This document shows positions 18,407 through 26,609 of a DNA stretch of 64,000 nucleotides, piece after piece (the first letter of the stretch is position 1; the number at the start of each line of letters is the position of its first letter). This DNA is from Alistipes sp. (GTDB lineage Bacteria; Bacteroidota; Bacteroidia; Bacteroidales; Rikenellaceae). The notes beneath the pieces are model-generated. The model was given only the letters and a program-made list of their open reading frames with translations, had not been told where the DNA came from and did no database searches. Where the stretch lies: the NCBI GenBank assembly GCA_022511345.1, contig JAFLRR010000001.1, positions 124,001 to 188,000 on the forward strand, read 5' to 3'. Position numbers and translations under genes: made by a program.

Positions 18407-18424
18407 ATATCCGTCAAAAGATTG

Positions 18425-18455
18425 ATGAGGCGCCCGAAAAGGCGCCTCATTTTTT
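18425..18455 (+). terminator. Intrinsic terminator after sppA
   Basis: ATGAGGCGCC pairs with GGCGCCTCAT (10 bp, loop CGAAAA), followed by five T. The T run overlaps the stop codon of the converging methyltransferase gene by two bases. Confidence 0.85.
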
Positions 18456-19614
18456 ATTCCAACATGATGAACAGACGGCTGTCGCCTATGCGCGTGAAGG
18501 CTGCGCGGATGTCGCCTCCTTCGCGGATTCCGCATGCGCGGCATATCTCGGCCGTGCTCTGCGGAAAGTCGCGCCGCAGAATCTCGACACGCAGGCCATG
18601 CAGCCGGCGGCGGAGCTGTTTGGGATTGTAGGGCTCGATGCTCGCTATGCGGTGCCACCTGCAGGGCACGCCCTCGAGCGGCTCGTCGGCAAACACGAAT
18701 CCCGTCTGGCTGCGCACGTCGGCTCTGCCGCCAAGGGTGCGGGCCACGAGCCGCGCCTTGCGCAGGGCGGCGTCGGGCACACCCAGATAACGCCAACGGT
18801 CCGCATCGAACGGTCCTGTCGAGAGCATTCCGGCAGAGTCGCCGCGGGCAAATGTCGCCTCGCACTGCTCCCCTGCAGCCGTTATGGCCACCGCCGAGAT
18901 GCGCGCCGGACCTCCGTCGCAGACCACATTCACCTCCTTGCATTCGCCGCCCAGCGACACCGCCTCGACAAGAGCCTCGCCGAAGCGGGCAAAGGCCTCG
19001 TCGACATCGAACATGGGCGAGAGCTTCACTGCAAGCTGCCGGCCGCACCGACTGATTTCGGGCAGCAGTGCCGCCATGTCGGGCGAGCAGTCCTCGAGGC
19101 ACACCATCTTGCGGCCGCTCTGCGAACGGCGGTCGGGGTCGGCATAAATCACATCGAACTCTTCGCCGCATCCCTTCAGATACTCCTCGGCCGAGGCGCA
19201 TATCACCTCGATGTTGGCCGCTCCCAGCCGTCTGAAGTTTTCCCTCGCCACGGCGGCCGTTATCTCGTCGCGCTCGAGAGCTACGACCCTGTCGAAGCGC
19301 CGCGAGGCGTAGTATGTATCCACACCGAGGCCGCACGTCAAATCGAGCGCAGCGCGACCCCTGCCATAACGGCGTGCGGCGCACGTCTCGCTCGACGACT
19401 GCTCGAAAGCCAGCGACGGCAGTATGCACCCCGCCGCCGCGTATGACGGCAGCTTGGACTCGGCACGCGCCAGATACTTCACCTGCGTGGCCACTGCCGC
19501 CGCGTGGGGCACGTGCGAATCGAGAGCCACGGCCAGCGGGTCGCGGCCGCGGTTTTCGGCTATCGCGCGGCGAACATCGTCGGTGCAGAGTATGTTCAGT
19601 TCCTCGAGTGTCAC
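18454..19614 (-). CDS. Class I SAM-dependent methyltransferase with THUMP-like C-terminal domain
   Basis: This 386-residue protein has a Rossmann core with motif I ALDLTCGLGVDTYYASRRFD (about residues 89-108). Motif II is VVALERDEI, and motif IV is VIYADPDRRSQSGRK (DPxR, the RNA/DNA N-methyltransferase-like position). An N-terminal helical region precedes it and a THUMP-like fold follows (IASIEPYNPKQLRRRLHGLR ...). Such proteins are found across Bacteroidetes; the target, probably an RNA, is unproven. It starts 13 nt after the comEC stop on the same strand, so it is probably co-transcribed. Confidence 0.8.
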   Translation of the reverse strand: MTLEELNILCTDDVRRAIAENRGRDPLAVALDSHVPHAAAVATQVKYLARAESKLPSYAAAGCILPSLAFEQSSSETCAARRYGRGRAALDLTCGLGVDTYYASRRFDRVVALERDEITAAVARENFRRLGAANIEVICASAEEYLKGCGEEFDVIYADPDRRSQSGRKMVCLEDCSPDMAALLPEISRCGRQLAVKLSPMFDVDEAFARFGEALVEAVSLGGECKEVNVVCDGGPARISAVAITAAGEQCEATFARGDSAGMLSTGPFDADRWRYLGVPDAALRKARLVARTLGGRADVRSQTGFVFADEPLEGVPCRWHRIASIEPYNPKQLRRRLHGLRVEILRRDFPQSTAEICRACGIREGGDIRAAFTRIGDSRLFIMLE

Positions 19615-19627
19615 GGTGCAAAAGTAG

Positions 19628-21154
19628 CTAAATTTTCAATCCCCGGCCACGTCGTTCGCGGCGGCGCTGCCGGAGCTCCGCAACGGCTATCGTCGCTGCA
19701 ATCATCACTGCATATGCCGCCGCCGTCTGCCAGCCGTCTAATCTCAAATCGACTGCGGCATACTCGCACCCGGCAAGCATCTGCGAGAGCGCATTCAGCA
19801 CGCGGGCGGCGAATCCGGCTACGGCTCCCAACAAGCCCGCCGCAAAACCCAGTGGCATGACCAGCCACAGCAGCGAGGCGGCAACAGCCACGCTCGCGGC
19901 CGCCACGGCCACAGGACTCGCCACGGCTCCCAACAGAGGCATGCTGCCGAAGATGTGCGACACCATCGGAGCCGTAGCCGCCGAGGCCGAGATGCCGACG
20001 GCAAAGGAGGCAATCAGCATATTGGCCGCACGCCGCAGTATGGTGCCCGGCAGGCTCCTTTTGCGCTTGGGCGGCTCGTGCAGCATCAGCTCGCGGCAGA
20101 GCGGCACGCCCCACGCCAGAATGCCCGCAACAGCGGCGTATGAGAGTCGGAAGCCAGGTTCGTATATCAGGTTGGCATTGAAAAACAGGGATATGAATGC
20201 CGAGCAGGCCAGCGCGTTGAGGCCCGAATAGGTCATCGACGAGAGTCGCGCCGTCTGCAGCAGCGTGAACATCAGCGCCGCACGCACGGCGCTCGAAGGC
20301 ATGCCCGTAACGGCTACATAGCTCCAAAGAAGCGCCACGGCCAGCACTCCGCGCCACAGATGTCCCCTTCGCAGCAGCGGCAGCCACCACAGCAGAGCGT
20401 TGATGCACAGAAACACGATGCCCACATGCAGACCCGACAGCGCCAGCACATGGGAGGTGCCGGCACGCGAATAGTTCTCACGCAGCGTGCGGCTTACTGC
20501 AGATGTCTCGCCCGTGCTGACGGCAAGAATTATCGCCTGCTCCTCCTTGTCCAGAGGCAGACGGCTCATGCGGCGTACGGCACGCTCGTGCAGCGACACA
20601 AGCAGCGGAGCTTCGCCCTCGTCGATACGGACAATGCTGCCCTCGCGCACGAAAGCCGTCCCGGCATACCCGCGGCGGCGCATAAGTTCGCCATAGCCGT
20701 CGCTGCCCGGAGGCGTCATGCGGCCCCGCCACACAATCTGCTGGCCGGCAGAGAGACGAACCGACGCGTCGGCCATAATCGACACCCGGCCGCGCAGCTG
20801 CCGGCTCCCGCCGCCGGATTCGACGCTCCTAAGGCTCGCATCCGCGCGCAGCCACTCTCCGGCAGGCCGCAACGACGACTCGACAACCATACGGTAATAT
20901 GCCCTGTCTTCGGGAATCCCGTCAGCCTGCACCTCAAGGCTCGCGACCGCCATGCCCGAGAACATCGAAGCGACAAGCAGCGGCGCCCACCCCCGGCCCT
21001 GAAAGAGATAGTCGGCCATGGCAAGCAGAATGCAGGCGGCCACGGCCGCCACCGAGAACCACACGGGCAGCGGCATCACCGGCCAGAGAGCTATGCCGGC
21101 AATCACGGCTGCCGCGACGGGCAGCATGGGCGGTATCTGGATGCGCAGCGCCAT
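19628..21154 (-). CDS. comEC: ComEC/Rec2-family DNA uptake channel, short form
   Basis: This 508-residue polytopic inner membrane protein has the N-terminal ComEC domain: an OB-like periplasmic segment (SRQLRGRVSIMADASVRLSA, then QQIVWRGRMTPPG). The competence channel region follows, with TSHVLALSGLHVGIVFLCIN, GMPSSAVRAALMF and PGFRLSYAAVAGILAWGVPL. It lacks the C-terminal metallo-beta-lactamase domain of full-length ComEC (about 700-800 residues) and ends after the last helix with a basic tail. A possible -7 box lies only a few bases before the ATG. The methyltransferase gene follows. Confidence 0.87.
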   Translation of the reverse strand: MALRIQIPPMLPVAAAVIAGIALWPVMPLPVWFSVAAVAACILLAMADYLFQGRGWAPLLVASMFSGMAVASLEVQADGIPEDRAYYRMVVESSLRPAGEWLRADASLRSVESGGGSRQLRGRVSIMADASVRLSAGQQIVWRGRMTPPGSDGYGELMRRRGYAGTAFVREGSIVRIDEGEAPLLVSLHERAVRRMSRLPLDKEEQAIILAVSTGETSAVSRTLRENYSRAGTSHVLALSGLHVGIVFLCINALLWWLPLLRRGHLWRGVLAVALLWSYVAVTGMPSSAVRAALMFTLLQTARLSSMTYSGLNALACSAFISLFFNANLIYEPGFRLSYAAVAGILAWGVPLCRELMLHEPPKRKRSLPGTILRRAANMLIASFAVGISASAATAPMVSHIFGSMPLLGAVASPVAVAAASVAVAASLLWLVMPLGFAAGLLGAVAGFAARVLNALSQMLAGCEYAAVDLRLDGWQTAAAYAVMIAATIAVAELRQRRRERRGRGLKI

Positions 21155-21158
21155 AATG

Positions 21159-21166
21159 CAAATTTA
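21159..21166 (-). promoter_or_regulatory. Possible comEC -7 box TAAATTTG
   Basis: TAAATTTG on the minus strand ends 4 nt before the comEC ATG, which would make the transcript leaderless. No -33 box is seen, so this may be chance. Confidence 0.3.
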
Positions 21167-21204
21167 TGAAAAATTCGGGCGCCGAAGCACCCTCTGCAAA
21201 GACC

Positions 21205-21244
21205 AAAAAAAACGGGCGGCGGCCGAATGAGCCGTCGCCCGCCG
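21205..21244 (-). terminator. Intrinsic terminator of the RNase P RNA gene
   Basis: On the minus strand a GC-rich hairpin (GGGCGACGGC / GCCGCCGCCC, 7-nt loop, with one mismatch) is followed by eight T. It lies just past the 3' end of rnpB. Confidence 0.85.
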
Positions 21245-21249
21245 TAATT

Positions 21250-21594
21250 GCGGACTCTGTAAGCCGGGTTCAGTACCCGTCCGAGGACGGGCCTCCGTCA
21301 TTTATCTACGGCGGCGGTCTCCCGCCGTCTGGAGCAACCTACCCCCCGGCATCGGGCGAGCAACCCTTAACTGCCGGTATACATGGTCTTGCAACACGCG
21401 GGACGTACTGCCGGTCGACATTGCTGCCGCCGCGGTGCGCTCTTACCGCACCTTTTCACCCTTACCCTTGCGGGCGGTCATTCTCTGTTACGCTGCCATG
21501 CCCTCACGAACATCAGGTCGTTAGCCTGCGCGCCGCTCTGTGTTGCCCGGACTTTCCTCCCCCTGCCAAGCAGGCGGCGACGGAGCGAGTCCGC
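21250..21594 (-). ncRNA. rnpB: RNase P RNA, bacterial type A
   Basis: This RNA of about 345 nt is the catalytic subunit that trims 5' leaders from tRNA precursors. Read on the minus strand it has the near-universal block GGAGGAAAGTCCGGGCA close to the 5' end and GAACCCGGCTTACAGA near the 3' end. The two ends, GCGGACTC and GAGTCCGC, pair perfectly as helix P1 and define the boundaries used here. It has its own complete promoter and a strong terminator. The plus-strand ORFs 21166..21675 and 21383..21607 are not genes. Confidence 0.95.
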
Positions 21595-21598
21595 ACCG

Positions 21599-21629
21599 CA
21601 AAGATAGGGCATAAGCTCCGTAATTCAAA
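21599..21629 (-). promoter_or_regulatory. rnpB promoter
   Basis: -33 TTTG (21626-21629), 19 bp, -7 TATCTTTG (21599-21606) on the minus strand. It lies between rnhB and rnpB, about 5 nt before the mature 5' end. Confidence 0.85.
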
Positions 21630-21640
21630 ACGCTGCACGC

Positions 21641-22237
21641 TCAGAAGAGCGACAACTGGTCGATTTCGTGATTGAAGGTCAGGCGATGATATGGCGTCAG
21701 GCCGTGTTCTCGCACGGCAAGCCGGTGCTCGCGCGTAGGATAGCCCTTGTTGCGCTCCCAGCCGTACTGCGGATATTCGCCGGCAATGCGCACCATGTAT
21801 TCGTCGCGGTGGGTCTTGGCCAGCACCGACGCAGCGGCTATGTCGGCATACTTGCCGTCGCCTTTGACTATGCACTCGTAGGGTATATTCAGCCGCGAGC
21901 GGAAACGGTTGCCGTCGATGGCCAGAAACTCGGGCCGCACGGCAAGCCCCTCGACGGCCAGAGTCATACCCTCGAACGAGGCGTTGAGGATGTTTATCTC
22001 GTCGATGCGCCCGGGCGGCACGGCCACGACCTTCCACGCTACAGCCTCGCGCTCGATGATTCCGCGCAGCAGCTCGCGGTTGCGTTCGGTCATCTGCTTC
22101 GAGTCGTTGAGCAGAGGATGGCTGAAACCGGGCGGCAGAATGACCGCCGCGGCAAAGACGGCTCCGGCCAGGCAGCCTCGCCCGGCCTCGTCGCAGCCCG
22201 CCTCGACGAGGCCTGCGGAAAACGAATGCTTCAACAT
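21641..22237 (-). CDS. rnhB: Ribonuclease HII
   Basis: This 198-residue enzyme cuts the RNA strand of RNA-DNA hybrids and single ribonucleotides in DNA. The active-site signature is at the N-terminus ([20 protein letters not shown], with D and E as metal ligands), followed by [14 protein letters not shown] and the third acidic segment in [40 protein letters not shown] is the family's C-terminal motif. It lies 13 nt after the Lrp regulator gene and just before the rnpB promoter. Confidence 0.97.
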   Translation of the reverse strand: MLKHSFSAGLVEAGCDEAGRGCLAGAVFAAAVILPPGFSHPLLNDSKQMTERNRELLRGIIEREAVAWKVVAVPPGRIDEINILNASFEGMTLAVEGLAVRPEFLAIDGNRFRSRLNIPYECIVKGDGKYADIAAASVLAKTHRDEYMVRIAGEYPQYGWERNKGYPTREHRLAVREHGLTPYHRLTFNHEIDQLSLF

Positions 22238-22250
22238 GGCTGCTGCAGTA

Positions 22251-22712
22251 TCAGAACGGAACCCCGTAGTCGTGCTTGGCCTCGTCCATGACGAATGTGC
22301 TGGTAATCGACCCGAGGCTGTCGACTCGTCCGAGCACGTTGAGGATGAACTCCTGGTAGTACTTCATGTCGGGGGCGTGAATCTTGAGCAGGTAGTCGTA
22401 CTCGCCCGAGATGTTGTAGCACTCGACCACCTCGGGAATCTCCCTCACGAAGTCGGTGAAAGCATTGGCTATGTCGCAGTTCAGCCGCCGCAGCTTCACG
22501 CTGCAGAAGACCACGAAGCCGCGGTTGAGCTTGCCGGCATCGAGCACCGCCACATATTTCTTAATGTAACCGCCTGTCTCCAGTCTCTTGAGCCGTTCGA
22601 AAACGGGCGTAGTCGAGAGGTGCACGCGGGCAGCCAGCTCCTTGGTCGTCAGGCGGGCATTCTGCTGCAGAATGCGCAGAATCTGCAAATCGGTTTTGTC
22701 GAGCGAATCCAT
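22251..22712 (-). CDS. Lrp/AsnC-family transcriptional regulator, divergent from metY
   Basis: This 153-residue protein has an N-terminal winged helix ([38 protein letters not shown]) and a C-terminal RAM domain ([12 protein letters not shown] ... [19 protein letters not shown]). I choose MDSLDKTD at 22712 because the promoter is at 22782-22813, so its transcription start lies downstream of the track ATG at 22784. It is divergent from the O-acetylhomoserine sulfhydrylase gene, with promoters only about 30 bp apart. A role in controlling methionine synthesis is therefore a reasonable inference. rnhB follows. Confidence 0.9.
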   Translation of the reverse strand: MDSLDKTDLQILRILQQNARLTTKELAARVHLSTTPVFERLKRLETGGYIKKYVAVLDAGKLNRGFVVFCSVKLRRLNCDIANAFTDFVREIPEVVECYNISGEYDYLLKIHAPDMKYYQEFILNVLGRVDSLGSITSTFVMDEAKHDYGVPF

Positions 22713-22733
22713 CGAAGAATAATTTTCCGTTCG

Positions 22734-22756
22734 GCGGCTGCATCCCATGCAGCCGC
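22734..22756 (-). repeat. Perfect stem-loop in the lrp leader
   Basis: GCGGCTGCAT and ATGCAGCCGC pair perfectly (10 bp, 3-nt loop), 22 nt before the chosen start codon. It lies inside the predicted 5' leader and has no U tract next to it, so it may affect translation or act as an operator. Confidence 0.55.
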
Positions 22757-22781
22757 ATGAACATATTTCCTGTATAATCGA

Positions 22782-22813
22782 CAAAATTAGAAATATATTC
22801 CTTATTTTACAAA
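22782..22813 (-). promoter_or_regulatory. Promoter of the Lrp-type regulator
   Basis: -33 TTTG (22810-22813), 20 bp, -7 TAATTTTG (22782-22789) on the minus strand. Its -33 box is immediately left of the metY -33 element, so one bound protein could affect both. Confidence 0.7.
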
Positions 22814-22817
22814 ATTA

Positions 22818-22848
22818 TTGCGACATAATTTCCTTAAACATACCTTTG
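22818..22848 (+). promoter_or_regulatory. metY promoter
   Basis: -33 TTG (22818-22820), 20 bp, -7 TACCTTTG (22841-22848). The start codon is 25 nt downstream of the -7 box. Confidence 0.7.
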
Positions 22849-22873
22849 CACAGAAAAACAAACAAAAAAAACA

Positions 22874-24163
22874 ATGAAACGCGATAAGCTACATTTCGAA
22901 ACGCTGCAGCTCCATGTTGGACAAGAGCAACCCGATCCGGCAACCGACGCACGCGCGGTACCTATTTATCAGACTACATCATACGTATTCCGCAATTCGC
23001 AGCATGCAGCCGACCGCTTCGCCCTGAAAGACATAGGCAACATCTACGGCCGACTGACCAACTCGACGCAGAGCGTGTTCGAGGAGCGCGTGGCGGCGCT
23101 CGAAGGCGGCGTGGCCGGTCTGGCCGTGGCCTCGGGTGCGGCAGCCGTGACCTACGCACTGCAGAATATACTGAGTGCAGGCGACCACATCGTTGCGGCC
23201 GACAACCTCTACGGCGGCACCTTCAATTTGATAACCCACACGTTCACGACCCAAGGCATAACCAACACCATCGTCAAGGTCAACGACCTCGAAGCCCTCG
23301 AGGCAGCCATACAGCCCAACACCAAGGCCGTGTTCGTGGAGACCTTCGGCAACCCCAACTCCGACATCACCAACATCGAGGCCGTGGCCGAAGTGGCTCA
23401 CCGCCACAACATCCCGCTTCTGATAGACAACACCTTCGGAACGCCCTACCTGATTCGCCCCATAGAGCACGGAGCCGACATTGTGATTCATTCGGCGACC
23501 AAATTCATCGGCGGCCACGGCACCAGCCTCGGCGGCGTGATTGTCGATGGCGGCCGCTTCGACTGGAAGGCCAACGCCGACAAGTTCCCCACACTGGCCA
23601 AGCCCGACCCCAGCTACCACGGCGCCGTATTTGCCGACGTGGCCGGTCCCGCAGCCTTCGTGACGCGCATCCGCGCCGTGATTCTGCGCGACACGGGCGC
23701 CGCCATCTCGCCCTTCAACGCATTCATCCTCCTGCAGGGTCTCGAGACCCTCTCGCTGCGCGTCGAGCGCCACGTTGAGAATGCCCTGAAGGTGGTCGAC
23801 TATCTCTCCAAACACCCCAAGGTGGCCAAGGTCAACCATCCGTCGCTCGCGGACCATCCCGACCATCAGCTCTACAACAGATACTTCCCCAACGGCGGAG
23901 GCTCGATATTCACCTTCGAAATCAAGGGTGGCGTAGAGCAGGCATGGAAATTCATCGACTCGCTGGAGATATTCTCGCTGCTGGCAAACGTGGCCGACGT
24001 CAAGTCGCTGGTCATTCACCCCTACACCACCACCCACTCGCAGATGACTCCCGAGGAGCTCGAGCAACAGCATATCACCCCCTCGACTGTACGGCTGTCG
24101 ATAGGCACAGAGCATATCGATGATATAATCGCCGACCTCGAGCAGGCGCTCGCCGCAATTTGA
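22874..24163 (+). CDS. metY: O-acetylhomoserine sulfhydrylase (aminocarboxypropyltransferase)
   Basis: This 429-residue PLP enzyme of the Cys/Met family makes homocysteine from O-acetylhomoserine and sulfide. Start: FETLQLHVGQEQPDPATDAR. PLP pocket: VASGAAAVTYALQNIL, LIDNTFGTPYLIRPIEHGAD and the Schiff-base Lys in IHSATKFIGGHGTSLGG. The insertion between GGRFDWKANADKFPTLAKPD and the C-terminal half is typical of the long OAH sulfhydrylases (about 430 residues) and sets it apart from cystathionine gamma-synthase (about 380). The C-terminus HPYTTTHSQMTPEE and VRLSIGTEHIDDIIADL is standard. It is divergent from an Lrp regulator and ends at a terminator. Confidence 0.96.
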   Translation: MKRDKLHFETLQLHVGQEQPDPATDARAVPIYQTTSYVFRNSQHAADRFALKDIGNIYGRLTNSTQSVFEERVAALEGGVAGLAVASGAAAVTYALQNILSAGDHIVAADNLYGGTFNLITHTFTTQGITNTIVKVNDLEALEAAIQPNTKAVFVETFGNPNSDITNIEAVAEVAHRHNIPLLIDNTFGTPYLIRPIEHGADIVIHSATKFIGGHGTSLGGVIVDGGRFDWKANADKFPTLAKPDPSYHGAVFADVAGPAAFVTRIRAVILRDTGAAISPFNAFILLQGLETLSLRVERHVENALKVVDYLSKHPKVAKVNHPSLADHPDHQLYNRYFPNGGGSIFTFEIKGGVEQAWKFIDSLEIFSLLANVADVKSLVIHPYTTTHSQMTPEELEQQHITPSTVRLSIGTEHIDDIIADLEQALAAI

Positions 24164-24192
24164 CGGACCAAGGTCGCAAAACGCACGGGCGG

Positions 24193-24225
24193 ACGGGGAG
24201 AGTTTCGGCTCTCCCCGTATGTTTT
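24193..24225 (+). terminator. Intrinsic terminator after metY
   Basis: ACGGGGAGAG pairs with CTCTCCCCGT (10 bp, loop TTTCGG), followed by ATGTTTTG. Confidence 0.65.
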
Positions 24226-24245
24226 GCTACGCCCGGCATCGGTTT

Positions 24246-24277
24246 TTTGGTACGGCCGGGAAAATTAACTAATTTTG
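24246..24277 (+). promoter_or_regulatory. Promoter of the membrane protein gene
   Basis: -33 TTTG (24246-24249), 20 bp, -7 TAATTTTG (24270-24277). It excludes the track ATG at 24275 and supports the start at 24302. Confidence 0.75.
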
Positions 24278-24301
24278 CATAGCAACAAATCTTTGGCGCC
24301 A

Positions 24302-25279
24302 ATGAACGTAATCCGCAGCTCGCCCGCAGTCAACCTGCTGGTCATGACAGCAGTCACGGCCCTGGCTTTCGTGCGCGCAAGCCTCACGGAGTTTCCGCCC
24401 GAAACGCTGTGCGGCACCCCGTCGTTTCTCGGCTCCTTCATCGACTCGTTCCAGAGCGCCCACCCGGCAGCCGGCAGTACGATAGCGGCCCTGTTCTATT
24501 TCATGGCCGCATGGATCATAGGCCGCGCCGTGAGAATCAGCGAGCTCTACTTCGTAAAGACAACCGTAACCATACCGGTCTACGCCGTCATAGCCTGCGG
24601 AATCTATCTGCCGCACATGTCTCTCACGGCCGCCACGGCGGCGCTGCTGACCGTACAGGCCATGAAGTACCACTACTATTCGCAGCGCGACGGCTACGGA
24701 TTCACGCCCCTCTTCTTCGGGTCGTTCTGTCTCGGCCTGCTGCCTATGGTCTACGCCCCTGCGGCGCCCATGCTGCTGCTCATGCCCTTTGCCGTGACCA
24801 TATTCAAGCGTTCGACACGCGAAACCATAGTCGCTTTGGCCGGTCTGGTACTGCCGTTCGCCGCAGCGGGATATGTCAACTGGGGCGCCGGAGGAGAGTT
24901 CTTCGAGCCGGTGAACCGAATCGCCACGGCGATTCTCGCCCCCAGCGGCTACCGCATATTCGGCGACATGTCGCTCACCTCGGCAGTTATGTTCTGCTGG
25001 GTGCTGGCCACGGTGCTGAGCGCCGTGCTCTTCTGCGGCGTGAACCTCTACTCGCTCGGCTCGCGGCCCCGAAGCATCACCCTCTACAACATCTGCGCAT
25101 TCATTCCCGCGGCAGCCACTCTCGCCCTGCCCGGCTCGACCGTCGCTTCATTCGGAATAGTCGCTGCACCGGCAGCAGCTCTCATACCCGTCATGCTCAT
25201 TCGCCTGAATTGGCGCATAGCCGACGTGTTATATTCTATTTTACTGCTGCTCTGCATCATACGCATCTTTATCGAATAA
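24302..25279 (+). CDS. Polytopic inner membrane protein of unknown function
   Basis: This 325-residue protein has about eight to nine hydrophobic segments, for example VNLLVMTAVTALAFVRAS, TIAALFYFMAAWIIGRAV, PVYAVIACGIYLPHM, LAGLVLPFAAAGYVNW and VLYSILLLLCIIRIFIE. Loops are short; TEFPPETLCGTPSFLGSFI and KYHYYSQRDGYGFTP are the only long polar parts. I do not recognise a catalytic motif. Its overall form resembles uncharacterised Bacteroidetes membrane proteins (DUF6427-like), but I cannot confirm this. It stands alone between a metY terminator and the AraC gene, with its own strong promoter. Confidence 0.75.
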   Translation: MNVIRSSPAVNLLVMTAVTALAFVRASLTEFPPETLCGTPSFLGSFIDSFQSAHPAAGSTIAALFYFMAAWIIGRAVRISELYFVKTTVTIPVYAVIACGIYLPHMSLTAATAALLTVQAMKYHYYSQRDGYGFTPLFFGSFCLGLLPMVYAPAAPMLLLMPFAVTIFKRSTRETIVALAGLVLPFAAAGYVNWGAGGEFFEPVNRIATAILAPSGYRIFGDMSLTSAVMFCWVLATVLSAVLFCGVNLYSLGSRPRSITLYNICAFIPAAATLALPGSTVASFGIVAAPAAALIPVMLIRLNWRIADVLYSILLLLCIIRIFIE

Positions 25280-25340
25280 AAAGCTATCCGCGACGTAATT
25301 TTCGGATTAAAATATGGCACGTCGGGTCGATACAATTTTT

Positions 25341-25375
25341 TATTGTAAATATACAATAATATTTTTATATATTTG
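25341..25375 (+). promoter_or_regulatory. AraC-regulator promoter overlapped by a palindrome
   Basis: -7 TATATTTG (25368-25375). At the -33 position lies the perfect inverted repeat TATTGTA-AATA-TACAATA (25341-25358), which contains the TTG that would serve as -33 box. A bound protein would probably block this promoter. Confidence 0.6.
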
Positions 25376-25449
25376 TAGCCGTAATGTAATTGCATACGCA
25401 CTGTCGCCAGCGGCGGAACAGAGCATCGACTATTAAAAAATTATTCATT

Positions 25450-26364
25450 ATGGTACAAATCTACAACGAAACGGCCCAGCCGACAATCGTCCGACTCGTC
25501 TGCCCCAAAAACAACGGGATAGAGGTTTCGTCGCTTTCGCGTTACGCCTTGTGTTACATTCTGCGCGGCAGTGCCAACATTTACTACGGAGATACGCGGC
25601 ACCGCATCTCACAGGGCGAAATCTACTGTCTCGGCTTGGGGAACCACTACATCGAGAAGATTCCCGAAAACGGAAGGCCGTTCGAACAAATCGTCATCTA
25701 CTACACCCCCGATGACCTGCGCAACATAATGATGCAGCTCACATACGCCTACGAATTCCGCATCACCAACTCCCACAGCTGCGAGAAGTGCCGCACCAGC
25801 GGCCATATATCGATGCCGGCATGGGAGTCGCTGCGCATGCTCTTCGCATCGGTCAACGATCTGCTGCTCAAGGAGGAGCGCCGCGGCAGCGACGATGTGA
25901 TAGAGGGAATACGCATATCCGAAATATTCTACGAGATAGCCTCGCACGACGACTGCTGCCTGAAGAGCAAGTTTCTGAGCAACATCGACACCTCGAAGGA
26001 GAACTTCGAGCAGGTGGTCTACGACAACATATTCCGCGACGTGTCCATAGAGGAGCTGGCCCGCATGAGCAACCGTTCGCTCACCTCGTTCAAGAAGGAG
26101 TTCCGCCGCCATTACAACTGTCCGCCGCACAAGTGGATAATCCGCCAGCGTCTGCAGCATGCGCGGCTTCTGCTGCTGGCTACCGACAAGTCGGTCTCGG
26201 AGGTAGGTTACGAGTGCACGTTCACCAACACCTCGCACTTCATAAAACTCTTCCGCAAGCAATACGGCACCACGCCCGCCTCGTTCCGTCTGCACGGCTC
26301 GCGCGCCGAAGCGGCCGAAACACAGGAGCGTGCCGAGGTGTTCGAGACTGCCGTTGCAGGATAG
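25450..26364 (+). CDS. AraC-family transcriptional regulator
   Basis: This 304-residue protein has an N-terminal cupin-like sensor (SRYALCYILRGSANIYYGDT, then RHRISQGEIYCLGLGNHYIE) and a C-terminal pair of helix-turn-helix motifs. The first HTH is VSIEELARMSNRSLTSFKKE; the second is KSVSEVGYECTFTNTSHFIK followed by LFRKQYGTTPASFR, the usual AraC signature. A Cys pair (SCEKC, about residues 111-115) in the sensor part may bind metal or respond to redox, but this is speculative. I start at 25450 (MVQIYNETAQ), downstream of the promoter. No adjacent same-strand target exists. A terminator follows. Confidence 0.92.
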   Translation: MVQIYNETAQPTIVRLVCPKNNGIEVSSLSRYALCYILRGSANIYYGDTRHRISQGEIYCLGLGNHYIEKIPENGRPFEQIVIYYTPDDLRNIMMQLTYAYEFRITNSHSCEKCRTSGHISMPAWESLRMLFASVNDLLLKEERRGSDDVIEGIRISEIFYEIASHDDCCLKSKFLSNIDTSKENFEQVVYDNIFRDVSIEELARMSNRSLTSFKKEFRRHYNCPPHKWIIRQRLQHARLLLLATDKSVSEVGYECTFTNTSHFIKLFRKQYGTTPASFRLHGSRAEAAETQERAEVFETAVAG

Positions 26365-26386
26365 TCCCGCCGGATAGCGACAAACG

Positions 26387-26416
26387 GCCCCTCTTGCACG
26401 GAGGGGCTTTTGTTTT
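26387..26416 (+). terminator. Intrinsic terminator after the AraC regulator
   Basis: GCCCCTC pairs with GAGGGGC (7 bp, 7-nt loop), followed by TTTTGTTTT. Confidence 0.8.
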
Positions 26417-26571
26417 GCCTGCCGGACCGAGAGCTGCGAGGGACGAAATTATACTTCCGCCACAAACGGGTCTGCGTTTATGAAAAACTTACGAAATCGC
26501 TCTTATTAAAATTTTTTAATTGAAAATCGTAGCATCCGAGGCCGTATTAATTAAAAAATTATTACAAAAAG

Positions 26572-26603
26572 TTTGGCGGTTAATAAAAAAGAGATTATCT
26601 TTG
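26572..26603 (+). promoter_or_regulatory. Strong promoter with no protein gene behind it
   Basis: -33 TTTG (26572-26575), 20 bp, -7 TATCTTTG (26596-26603), preceded by an A/T-rich upstream stretch. The next protein gene (galE) is on the opposite strand, so this promoter should serve an RNA. Confidence 0.7.
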
Positions 26604-26609
26604 TTCTAC

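Noticed and set aside
15101-19621. Minus-strand ORF of 1506 aa
   Set aside because: It is the antisense of polA's neighbour hydrolase, sppA and part of the methyltransferase, all of which have clear motifs. Long antisense frames are expected from the GC-rich codon usage here.
21166-21675. Plus-strand ORFs over the RNase P RNA
   Set aside because: The region is rnpB on the minus strand, with universal sequence blocks, matching P1 ends, promoter and terminator.
22713-22784. Longer start (22784) for the Lrp regulator beside metY
   Set aside because: The promoter at 22782-22813 places transcription start downstream of this ATG, and the extra Cys-rich residues do not fit the family.
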